A stretch of DNA of 45,008 bases from Microcaldota archaeon (GTDB taxonomy: Archaea > Micrarchaeota > Micrarchaeia > Micrarchaeales > CABMGC01). The DNA lies in NCBI GenBank assembly GCA_028867335.1, contig JAGWGN010000007.1, positions 1-45,008 of the forward strand, given 5' to 3'. The position numbers were made by a program, and so were the translations under genes. How positions within the stretch are numbered: position 1 is the first letter of the stretch; the number at the start of each line of letters is the position of its first letter. This document shows positions 25,583-31,785 of the stretch, in pieces. A model generated the notes under the pieces. That model made no database searches, was not told the origin of the DNA, and saw nothing but the letters and a program-made list of their open reading frames with translations.

Positions 25583-26117
25583 TAGCGGAGGAGGCGGTAA
25601 AGGTTTCGAGCCTTTCGAAGATAAAGAAATAAAGTTCAGATACAGGAACTCCCCACTTTTCAATGCGATTTTAGCCAATGACCTTACCGAATTTCAAAAG
25701 GCTCTAGATTCCGGAATGAATGTAAATGCCAGGAACCGTGAGAGGTGGACGCCACTCTATTTGGCAATCGATGCACAAAATCCAATAATGGTAAGGTCGC
25801 TGCTCGAGAAAGGCGCAAAAATAGATGACAAAGTTGGAAGTCAGACGCCCATAATGTTTGCCGTTGACTTCCTCACTCTAACCCTAAATTCTAACACAAA
25901 AGATGCACGGGATATAGTCCGCATCCTAATCGAAGGTGGAGCGAATCTGAGCGTAATTGATTCAGCGGGAAACACCGTAAAGAAATCAGAGGGGTGGAAG
26001 GTCGCAAAGCAATATTATGACGAATTTGTCCAAACCAAAAGACAGCAAAAGGAGCTGCTCAGAAAGCAGGGTGTGACTGACATACTAGACGAACTAAATA
26101 CCGACCTGAGGAAATAG
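25575..26117 (+). CDS. Ankyrin-repeat protein, copy 1
   Basis: The protein has 180 residues. After a Gly-rich start (GGSGGGGKG), ankyrin repeats run from about residue 24 to 135: NSPLFNAILANDLTEFQKAL, WTPLYLAIDAQNPIMVRSLL, TPIMFAVDF... and VRILIEGGANLSVID. A helical C-terminal tail ends in LLRKQGVTDILDELNTDLRK. Likely a cytoplasmic protein-binding scaffold. It is a tandem paralogue of the next gene, which shares the start, the repeats, the tail and the upstream region. Confidence 0.82.
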   Translation: MGGSGGGGKGFEPFEDKEIKFRYRNSPLFNAILANDLTEFQKALDSGMNVNARNRERWTPLYLAIDAQNPIMVRSLLEKGAKIDDKVGSQTPIMFAVDFLTLTLNSNTKDARDIVRILIEGGANLSVIDSAGNTVKKSEGWKVAKQYYDEFVQTKRQQKELLRKQGVTDILDELNTDLRK

Positions 26118-26132
26118 TCGCAAAATAGCCCC

Positions 26133-26194
26133 AAACGAATACTGACTCAGCTTTTTAAAACCGCAAATCCATCTTTTATCGATTAGATGGGCGG
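26133..26194 (+). repeat. Duplicated promoter segment, copy 2
   Basis: Second copy of the 62-base promoter segment (see 25521-25582). The TATA box is ctttttaaaac (about 26151-26161), again about 30 bases before the ATG (26187). Confidence 0.75.
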
Positions 26195-26711
26195 CGGACA
26201 GGGACCACCTGGACTTGGAGACTTTGAGCCGGTAGGCTTTAGGCAGCCAAAATCGCGGAGGGATCTGCTTTTTCAGGCAATTCAAGAGAGGGATTTCGGC
26301 ACATTTCAGGACCTGCTTGATCTGGGCGTAGACGTAAACAAGAGGAACAGGCAGAAATGCACCCTACTCTACTCCGCCTCCCTTATAGGGGATTACAAGA
26401 TGGTGAGGGCGCTGCTGGAGAAAGGCGCTGACGTTAACGCGCTCTCATTCGGCAAGACCCCGCTCATGGTTGCCGCATCCTCAATCCGTCCAGACCCGAA
26501 GATAATAGACATTCTTTTGGCGAGAGGGGCCGACCCAACCATAAAGAACCCCGATGGCAAGATGGTCACGGATTTTCCTGAATGGGAGTCGCTGACAGAG
26601 AAGCTTAAGTTGTGGCAGGTAAGGAAAAAGCAGGAGACGCAGCTGCTGAGAAAGGATGAAATCGCCGATATCATAAGCGAGCTAAACAACGACATGAGAA
26701 AGACAGACTGA
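26187..26711 (+). CDS. Ankyrin-repeat protein, copy 2
   Basis: The protein has 174 residues and the same design as the upstream gene: Gly-rich start, ankyrin repeats (DLLFQAIQERDFGTFQDLL, CTLLYSASLIGDYKMVRALL, TPLMVAASSIRPDPKIIDIL) and a tail ending in LLRKDEIADIISELNNDMRK. The repeats have diverged strongly, while the tail and promoter are better conserved, which points to a shared partner or mode of control. The gene at 26716 follows after 4 bases and is probably in the same transcript. Confidence 0.82.
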   Translation: MGGGQGPPGLGDFEPVGFRQPKSRRDLLFQAIQERDFGTFQDLLDLGVDVNKRNRQKCTLLYSASLIGDYKMVRALLEKGADVNALSFGKTPLMVAASSIRPDPKIIDILLARGADPTIKNPDGKMVTDFPEWESLTEKLKLWQVRKKQETQLLRKDEIADIISELNNDMRKTD

Positions 26712-26715
26712 TTCG

Positions 26716-27324
26716 ATGACCAAAAACAAGATCCTGCGGAACTCCGGAATTGTAGAGCTTGAGCGCTTCATAATATCGCTGGATTTTAGGTTCCAGGGGA
26801 AGCTAGAGTTCGCTGTGATAAAACGCCCTGACGGCACGGATGGGCGCATCTCCAAAAAATACGACAAGAACTCCTTCGAACTCGGCTTTTATGATTACAA
26901 AAAGTTTCTCTCAGCCCTGAGCGGCTCGGGATTCCTTTCCACCGCAAAGCGCTACGACCCGGAGCTGCAGTTCGGATTTCTGCAGTTCCTTTCAACTCCG
27001 GACTTGGAGCATGAGGGGGGCCTAAAGAACTCACTGCAAAGGATGAACCAGATACTAGACAATCTGGCCCAAAGCGTCAAGTGCGCCGATCTAAACGAAG
27101 AGGTGAAGATTGATTTCGCCGAAAATCTCGCATATGTCGCGTTCAATTTCAGCTGGCAGATTGCAAGGGAGGTGGCAGAGAATTTGCTTTCAGATAAGAG
27201 CATCCTTCTGATAAACAGGGATGCGGAAAACATCCCGCTTTCAGAGTATTCGAGGAGCGTCGCGGATGTTGCCTTCAAGACTGCAATGCGCAATACGGTA
27301 CGAAACGGTACAGAACTATTATAA
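26716..27324 (+). CDS. Unrecognised protein in the ankyrin gene cluster
   Basis: The protein has 202 residues and is soluble by composition. The N-terminal third has strands (FIISLDFRFQGKLEFAVIKR); the rest is mainly helical (LKNSLQRMNQILDNLAQSV). No motif is recognised. It starts 4 bases after the second ankyrin gene, so it is probably co-expressed and may be a partner of the ankyrin proteins. Confidence 0.6.
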   Translation: MTKNKILRNSGIVELERFIISLDFRFQGKLEFAVIKRPDGTDGRISKKYDKNSFELGFYDYKKFLSALSGSGFLSTAKRYDPELQFGFLQFLSTPDLEHEGGLKNSLQRMNQILDNLAQSVKCADLNEEVKIDFAENLAYVAFNFSWQIAREVAENLLSDKSILLINRDAENIPLSEYSRSVADVAFKTAMRNTVRNGTELL

Positions 27325-27346
27325 GTGAGAAAAGCACAATCTAATT

Positions 27347-27883
27347 GTGGAAAGTCTAAGGAGGAGCCTTAGGCAGGATACGGAACTGAAATTGCTGAGG
27401 CATCCATCCGAAAGGCAGCTCGAGTCGGAGCTTACAACAAAGAAAAGCGAACAGAAGCAGACCCCACCCGAATTCGAGATCAACGATTACGCTTATTTTG
27501 TCAAACATCTCTCAGAAATCAGCCTTGACTCGACCCCGAAGGTCCCAAGCAGCAACGTGATGCTCGGAATCATGCGAATGGAGAGCATGCAGGGCGAGGA
27601 GCACCAAAGGAATTCCTCCGCATCCCAGACAAGCATCCACTACAACGGGGACATAACGGTCGGGATGGACAGAGAGCAGTCGTACGTTCAGTTCGGAAGT
27701 GGTAGCGCGGAGTACGGCGCCATCACAGGCAGATACCTGATAAGCAGGCTGCAGGAGATAGAGTCCTCGGAAAAGCTCAGGCAGTTCCAGCTCGCGGTGG
27801 TGATAGTCTCATACGCAAGGAAGGGAAGCCCAGAGATAGTCAGGGAGCCGATCTTTTTCCTGAAGAAAGATGTACGGGCATGA
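27347..27883 (+). CDS. Unrecognised protein overlapping a tRNA gene
   Basis: The protein has 178 residues from a GTG start; no in-frame ATG lies near. The first 45 residues are charged and probably disordered or helical. The second half has short strands (SIHYNGDITVGMDREQSYVQ, then FQLAVVIVSYARKG). No family is recognised. Its last 9 bases overlap the 3' end of the convergent tRNA-Arg(TCG) gene. It follows the preceding gene by 22 bases. Confidence 0.55.
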   Translation: MESLRRSLRQDTELKLLRHPSERQLESELTTKKSEQKQTPPEFEINDYAYFVKHLSEISLDSTPKVPSSNVMLGIMRMESMQGEEHQRNSSASQTSIHYNGDITVGMDREQSYVQFGSGSAEYGAITGRYLISRLQEIESSEKLRQFQLAVVIVSYARKGSPEIVREPIFFLKKDVRA

Positions 27884-27949
27884 CGGGATTTGAACCCGCA
27901 ACCACTCGGTCCGAAGCCGAGTGCGCTATCCAAGTTGCGCCACATGCCC
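27875..27949 (-). tRNA. tRNA-Arg(TCG)
   Basis: Read on the minus strand from 27949. Acceptor GGGCATG/CATGCCC with discriminator G, D stem GCGC/GCGC, anticodon stem CTCGG/CCGAG with loop CTTCGGA (anticodon TCG), T stem GCGGG/CCCGT with the normal loop TTCAAAT. It is 75 nt with no intron and no encoded CCA. A TATA-like tract (ttttttatag, minus strand, about 27974-27983) lies about 28 bases upstream. Confidence 0.95.
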
Positions 27950-27982
27950 ATGCTTTATTTGGGCATGGACTACTATAAAAAA

Positions 27983-28399
27983 TCAGTCGACAAGCCGCTC
28001 TATCGGCTCGAGCCCGTCAACGAACTCGATCTTTATCTTCTTGTAGAGCTCCTGGAAATCGTGCCTTTGCTCCTTGCTGACTATGTTGTAGAGCCACATC
28101 GAGAATGTGTGCTCGCTTATGTTTGAATTTATTACCTCCTCGATGTCGGACTCGTTTATGTTCTTCCACCCTTCGGAGAAAGCCTGCCTTGCCTCCTCCT
28201 GCATGCACATCTTGTCCATCACGTCGTTGTTGTGCAGATATCTTGAGGTCTTCCATGAATGGTTTGAAGAAAGAGAGGCGATCAGCATCGCGATTTTCTT
28301 TACGCGCATGTCCGTGATCTCGTGCGCCTTCTTTTTAGCGAGCCTACGCACATCAGTTACAAGCATTTCGTACTTGTTTAGCGTAGACCGATTCGGCAT
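27983..28399 (-). CDS. Unrecognised helical protein
   Basis: The protein has 138 residues from ATG 28399 (a GTG at 28408 is also in frame). It is almost entirely helical and charged: KYEMLVTDVRRLAKKKAHEI, then RVKKIAMLIASLSSNHSWKT, and a tail with ELYKKIKIEFVDGLEPIE. No motif is recognised. A box (ctaaatag, about 28428-28435, minus strand) lies about 30 bases upstream. It ends just before the tRNA-Arg(TCG) promoter on the same strand. Confidence 0.55.
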   Translation of the reverse strand: MPNRSTLNKYEMLVTDVRRLAKKKAHEITDMRVKKIAMLIASLSSNHSWKTSRYLHNNDVMDKMCMQEEARQAFSEGWKNINESDIEEVINSNISEHTFSMWLYNIVSKEQRHDFQELYKKIKIEFVDGLEPIERLVD

Positions 28400-28597
28400 G
28401 GCAACCACTACTATTGGGAAGTTCTCCTATTTAGCCATGTCAGCCAGAGCCAATTCCCAATTAGCACTGGTTTTACTTTGTAAAATAAGCTATTTAAACT
28501 TTTTTCCGCGCTCGGCAATCCGAAATGTCGAAGGGAGCGCTTCATTATTCTTTAAATATTTTGCCTATCCATACTATTTTGGCACCAGGCGAGTTAA

Positions 28598-29011
28598 ATG
28601 AAGTTCCCAAATCTATTTGGAAAGAAGGATGTGACATCTGAAGTAACAAAGCAATCCCCATTCCGCATACTAACGGAGTTCGTACCATACAAGCTCTACG
28701 CCGACCGCAAGAGCTCGGCGACCCTTAGCATCAAGCTAAAGAACCTCACGACAGAGCCGCTCATGTCCTCGATTGTCGTGAAGCTGCCAAGGCAGCTCTC
28801 ATTCGACCAGATGGGCCAGAATCAGGAGAAGGAGATAAGGCTCGGAGACCTCGCGGCAAACGACGAGAAGGAGGCGCGCGTCGATGTCTACGGAGGTCCA
28901 TCGGTAGAGAAGGGGGACTACACGATGTCAATCACCGCATTCGCGCACTATCGCGACTACGCTCACGTCCTAAACGCGGTTAGCAAGAAGAGCTCAATTG
29001 AAGTAGTATAA
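28598..29011 (+). CDS. Unrecognised beta-rich protein, possible Ig-like fold
   Basis: The protein has 137 residues with no signal peptide. Residues about 22-125 alternate like a beta sandwich: FRILTEFVPYKLYADRKS, SATLSIKLKNLTTEPLMSSI, KEARVDVYGG and YTMSITAFAHYRDY. This resembles CARDB/NEW3-type immunoglobulin-like domains, but cytoplasmic. The 185 bases upstream hold no gene; a TATA-like box (ctttaaatatttt, about 28550-28562) precedes ATG 28598 by about 40 bases. The function is unknown. Confidence 0.55.
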   Translation: MKFPNLFGKKDVTSEVTKQSPFRILTEFVPYKLYADRKSSATLSIKLKNLTTEPLMSSIVVKLPRQLSFDQMGQNQEKEIRLGDLAANDEKEARVDVYGGPSVEKGDYTMSITAFAHYRDYAHVLNAVSKKSSIEVV

Positions 29012-29014
29012 TCG

Positions 29015-29332
29015 TTATTTCTTTTCCGGAGGGACCACATCTTCTGTTTCCGCCACGATAACCTCCCTCATTTTCTCCACTATCTTAGAGACGGAGTCGG
29101 CAATCTCGCTTCCCTTCGGGGTGAGCGTGAGAGTCTTTATCTTTCCGTGCATCTCGACCTGGATTATCCCCAAATCCTCGCATCTTGCAACAAACTTGCT
29201 TGTGTGGACATATGTCGCGCCCGCAGCCTTAGAAACTTCTGTCAGATTCCACCCCTTGGACTTGTCCAGGAGTGCGAGAAGTATCTTTATCTGCTTCTCC
29301 TTGAAGAGCAAAGCGCCTTCTTTTTCAGCCAT
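29015..29332 (-). CDS. MarR-like winged-helix transcription regulator
   Basis: The protein has 105 residues. Helices 1-3 and the wing are clear: QIKILLALLDKSKGWNLTEV, then AAGATYVHTSKFVARCEDLG (recognition helix), then IIQVEMHGKIKTLTLTPKGS (wing), and a C-terminal helix. A TATA box (ttttatatac, about 29378-29387 on the minus strand) lies about 50 bases upstream of ATG 29332. It is divergent from the PRC-barrel gene, so the intergenic region 29333-29428 could carry its operator. The ligand is unknown. Confidence 0.75.
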   Translation of the reverse strand: MAEKEGALLFKEKQIKILLALLDKSKGWNLTEVSKAAGATYVHTSKFVARCEDLGIIQVEMHGKIKTLTLTPKGSEIADSVSKIVEKMREVIVAETEDVVPPEKK

Positions 29333-29428
29333 TTTCCCACGCAAAATGTATTATTGGCAGTTCCAATCCTACAATATGTATATAAAATCTTAACTATAAT
29401 ATAAGATAATCGTTTTGATGGTGTAAGT

Positions 29429-29680
29429 ATGGTAAAATATGTAGTTGCAGAGCAACTTGTAGGAAAAGAAGTGGTGACCAACGATGGTTTTGACTTAGGC
29501 AAATTCGTCGACGCTGAAATCAACGAAGTCACAGGAAAATTGACGACTCTACTTGTAGAACCCAACGTAGACAGCGCATTTGTCAACAAGCTTGACGTGA
29601 AGGAAGGAAAGCTCAAGCTCGGGTACAATGCGGTGGTTGCAGTCAACGACTTCATTGTAATAGACAGGAAGGCACTGTAA
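29429..29680 (+). CDS. PRC-barrel domain protein
   Basis: Small stand-alone PRC-barrel of 83 residues, as found in many archaea. The pattern is strand, LVGKEVVTNDGFDLGKFVDA, then a variable loop, LTTLLVEP, and a final VVAVNDFIVIDRKAL. PRC-barrels are linked to RNA metabolism and to cell-division complexes (CdpB-like) in archaea; this one is not diagnostic. A GGTG Shine-Dalgarno lies 5 bases before the ATG. RNase HII follows after 13 bases. Confidence 0.8.
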   Translation: MVKYVVAEQLVGKEVVTNDGFDLGKFVDAEINEVTGKLTTLLVEPNVDSAFVNKLDVKEGKLKLGYNAVVAVNDFIVIDRKAL

Positions 29681-29693
29681 TTTTGGTGATTAG

Positions 29694-30392
29694 ATCATAA
29701 TAGCTGGCGGCGATGAGGCGGGCCGCGGTGCTGTTATCGGTCCTCTTGTTATAGGGGTGGTGAGCATGACCTCCGGCCGTGCCGCCAAGCTCTCAAAGAT
29801 AGGGGTGAGGGACTCAAAGCTTCTGACTCCCAGGAAGAGGGAGTTCCTCTTTGAGGAGATCCAGTCCCTGGCCGAGGAGGTCAAGAGCTACTCGATCTCT
29901 CCGCTTGAGATAAACAACGCGATGCGAAGCAACATCTCGCTAAACGAGCTTGAGGCGATCTGCGTCTCGAGGCTGATCGATTCCCTCGGAGAGGTTGACG
30001 CAATCTACCTCGATTCTCCGGATGTCATCCAGGAGCGCTTTGGGATCAGGATCAGCGTGCTCTCAAAGAAGCCGATGAAGGTGCAGGGCGCAAAGAAGGC
30101 CCCAAAGAAGGAGAACTCGATAAAGGTGGTCTCAGAGCACAAGGCGGACCTCAAGTATCCTGTGGTCTCGGCCGCAAGCATAATCGCAAAGGTGACGAGG
30201 GATAGGGAGATGGAGAAGATCTCCCAGGAGCTGGGGATAGACTTCGGATCGGGCTACGCCTCTGACAAGCAGACAATCTCAATGATAAAGGAGAATCTAG
30301 ACAACAAGAACCTGCTTCCATACATCCGGGAGTACTGGAAGACGATGACCGAGATAAGGCAGCTGAGGATGACCGAATTTTTGTCTGAGTGA
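29694..30392 (+). CDS. rnhB: Ribonuclease HII without a standard start codon
   Basis: Removes RNA from RNA-DNA hybrids, such as replication primers. The conserved first strand and active site, AGGDEAGRGAVIGP with the catalytic Asp-Glu pair, begins at 29703, but an in-frame TAG lies at 29691-29693 and only ATC, ATA and ATA codons lie between. GTG 29757 would remove the active site. The later motifs are intact: IYLDSPD (third Asp) and SAASIIAKVTRDRE. A perfect GGTGAT Shine-Dalgarno at 29685-29690 is placed exactly as the GGTGA before the ATG at 19341, which marks ATC 29694 as the likely start (232 residues). The alternative is a base or single-deletion error in the assembly. The GNAT gene follows after 4 bases. 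Confidence 0.87.
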   Translation: MIIAGGDEAGRGAVIGPLVIGVVSMTSGRAAKLSKIGVRDSKLLTPRKREFLFEEIQSLAEEVKSYSISPLEINNAMRSNISLNELEAICVSRLIDSLGEVDAIYLDSPDVIQERFGIRISVLSKKPMKVQGAKKAPKKENSIKVVSEHKADLKYPVVSAASIIAKVTRDREMEKISQELGIDFGSGYASDKQTISMIKENLDNKNLLPYIREYWKTMTEIRQLRMTEFLSE

Positions 30393-30396
30393 CCCT

Positions 30397-30825
30397 GTGA
30401 CAAATAATATTTCTCTATCGTTTGCAGTCCAAAAGGATGCAGTAGCTCTAAATCTTTTCGACCGGGAGGCCCACAAGCAGATGAAATGGTGGGGAATAAG
30501 GTCTAAATCAGAATACCAAAAGCTGCTGACAAAGGGCACTCGCCACCGTGTCATTTTAGCGAGACATAAAAGTAGGCTGATAGGCTATCTATACGCACGA
30601 ATGAAGAAGAAGGGCAGGCTATGGATAGAAGATGTCTATGTGCTCCCTGACTATCGGAAGCGGCGCGTTGCGAAAACGATGCTAACAAAATCCCTAAGTA
30701 TCTGGAAGGACATACAATCAGCTTCACTTTTAACCCCAAACAAAAACATTAAGATTTTCAATAAGATGGGTTTCAAGCGGGTCATGAACTACATGTCCCT
30801 TACGCTAAAGAAGGGACAGAAATAA
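30397..30825 (+). CDS. GNAT-family N-acetyltransferase
   Basis: The protein has 142 residues from a GTG start, 4 bases after the RNase HII gene. The GNAT core is visible: RVILARHKSRLIGYLYARM, LWIEDVYVLPDYRKRRVAKT (acetyl-CoA site, close to the R/Q-x-x-G/A motif but with RKRRVA), and a C-terminal NIKIFNKMGFKRVMNY. The substrate is unknown; it could act on ribosomal or chromatin proteins. Confidence 0.8.
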   Translation: MTNNISLSFAVQKDAVALNLFDREAHKQMKWWGIRSKSEYQKLLTKGTRHRVILARHKSRLIGYLYARMKKKGRLWIEDVYVLPDYRKRRVAKTMLTKSLSIWKDIQSASLLTPNKNIKIFNKMGFKRVMNYMSLTLKKGQK

Positions 30826-30892
30826 TAGCCTATAATCCTACGGATCCTCTAACAACTTTATTATAGGGAGTCGCAGCATATTATCTGATTAA

Positions 30893-31030
30893 ATGAACCT
30901 AAATCTTCTGGGAACGCCGAAGAATCTAAGTGTGAAAGAATTGAAAAGGCAAACGCTTGAGATGGAGGCAGAGGAGATATTCAACAACAAAGACCCACTT
31001 GCTTCATGGTCCGTCCAAATGGATCTGTAA
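30893..31030 (+). CDS. Small open reading frame, 45 residues, unknown
   Basis: It reads MNLNLLGTPKNLSVKELKRQ and then an acidic helix. A TATA-like box (ctttattatag, 30856-30866) lies about 30 bases before the ATG, the same spacing as for real genes here. It may be a genuine small protein or the front part of a decayed gene: in-frame text continues past the stop (SSAQDLENTRFS) before a second stop. Confidence 0.35.
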   Translation: MNLNLLGTPKNLSVKELKRQTLEMEAEEIFNNKDPLASWSVQMDL

Positions 31031-31210
31031 AGCTCGGCACAGGACCTGGAGAATACTAGATTCAGCTGTTTTCAATAGGACAAATGTTTCTCCTTACGGA
31101 TTCTTCGAATTTTCTGAAAAATATTTATGGAACTCTCTTATCGTGCTTTACTTCCACTAATGTATACCTGCCTACATGGTTGTGCCATCTCTACAAGAAC
31201 CCCATAATGA
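31031..31210. other. Non-coding or decayed stretch before nrdR
   Basis: No supported gene. Short frames here have no start signals and no recognisable protein. It may hold the remains of a gene continuing from 30893, plus the upstream part of the nrdR promoter. Confidence 0.4.
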
Positions 31211-31213
31211 GGG

Positions 31214-31222
31214 TATTTAAAT
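31214..31222 (+). promoter_or_regulatory. TATA box of the nrdR-nrdJ operon
   Basis: The box tatttaaat predicts transcription from about 31243, just ahead of the two NrdR-box-like palindromes. The leader before ATG 31300 would be about 55 bases. Confidence 0.5.
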
Positions 31223-31247
31223 CCACAATCTCAAGTCTAGCTGGTAT

Positions 31248-31263
31248 CCACAACATCTTGTAT
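31248..31263 (+). promoter_or_regulatory. NrdR box 1 (weaker)
   Basis: The sequence ccacaacatcttgtat matches 12 of 16 positions of the bacterial NrdR-box consensus (ACACwATATATwGTGT). It lies 32 bases upstream of box 2, start to start, the helical spacing typical of paired NrdR sites. Confidence 0.55.
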
Positions 31264-31279
31264 CTGTTGCGAGGGTGGT

Positions 31280-31295
31280 ATACTATATATTGTGG
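31280..31295 (+). promoter_or_regulatory. NrdR box 2 (strong)
   Basis: The sequence atactatatattgtgg matches 14 of 16 positions of the NrdR-box consensus and ends 4 bases before the nrdR ATG. Binding of NrdR here would block initiation or elongation and give autoregulation. Confidence 0.7.
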
Positions 31296-31299
31296 TTTT

Positions 31300-31770
31300 A
31301 TGCGCTGCCCGTACTGCCTTTCCTCTGACATTTGTGTAGTCGACTCCCGAGACGTCGAGGAGGAGAACAGCGTGAGGCGCCGAAGGCTCTGCAACTCCTG
31401 CCAGAAGAGATTCACAACCTACGAGAAGGCGGACCTCGTCGAACTGATTGTCATAAAGAAGGACGGGACAAGGCAGCCATACGACAAGGCGAAGATACTA
31501 AATGGGATCACAAAGGCGTGCGAGAAGCGCCCGGTCAACCAGGAGGCGATAATCGACATCTCGGACAAGATCGACCGAAAGATCCGCGCCAAGGGGGTCA
31601 AGGAGATAACGACCAAGAAGATAGGCGAGATGGTGATAAGGGAGCTCTTCAAGCTCGACACCGTCGCATACGTGCGCTTTGCCAGTGTTTACAACACATT
31701 CAACTCCACAAAAGAGTTCATGAAGATCATAACGGTCTTCAACAAGAAGAAGGAACAGATGGAGAAATGA
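31300..31770 (+). CDS. nrdR: Transcriptional repressor NrdR
   Basis: Nucleotide-sensing repressor of ribonucleotide reductase genes. The 156-residue protein begins exactly with the family's MRCPYC. The zinc ribbon uses C3, C6, C31 and C34, with the basic VRRRRLC stretch that contacts DNA. An ATP-cone domain (about 49-139) binds ATP/dATP: VIKKDGTRQPYDKAKILNGI and later YVRFASVYNTF. The open frame extends 216 bases further upstream, but that part is promoter and not protein-like. The next gene encodes the reductase it should control. NrdR is mainly bacterial, so this may be an acquired module. Confidence 0.95.
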   Translation: MRCPYCLSSDICVVDSRDVEEENSVRRRRLCNSCQKRFTTYEKADLVELIVIKKDGTRQPYDKAKILNGITKACEKRPVNQEAIIDISDKIDRKIRAKGVKEITTKKIGEMVIRELFKLDTVAYVRFASVYNTFNSTKEFMKIITVFNKKKEQMEK

Positions 31771-31785
31771 CGCTTAGGGGGTAAA

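Noticed and set aside
31084-31299. N-terminal extension of NrdR
   Set aside because: The frame is open, but the sequence contains the TATA box and NrdR boxes, and the family always begins with MRCPxC.
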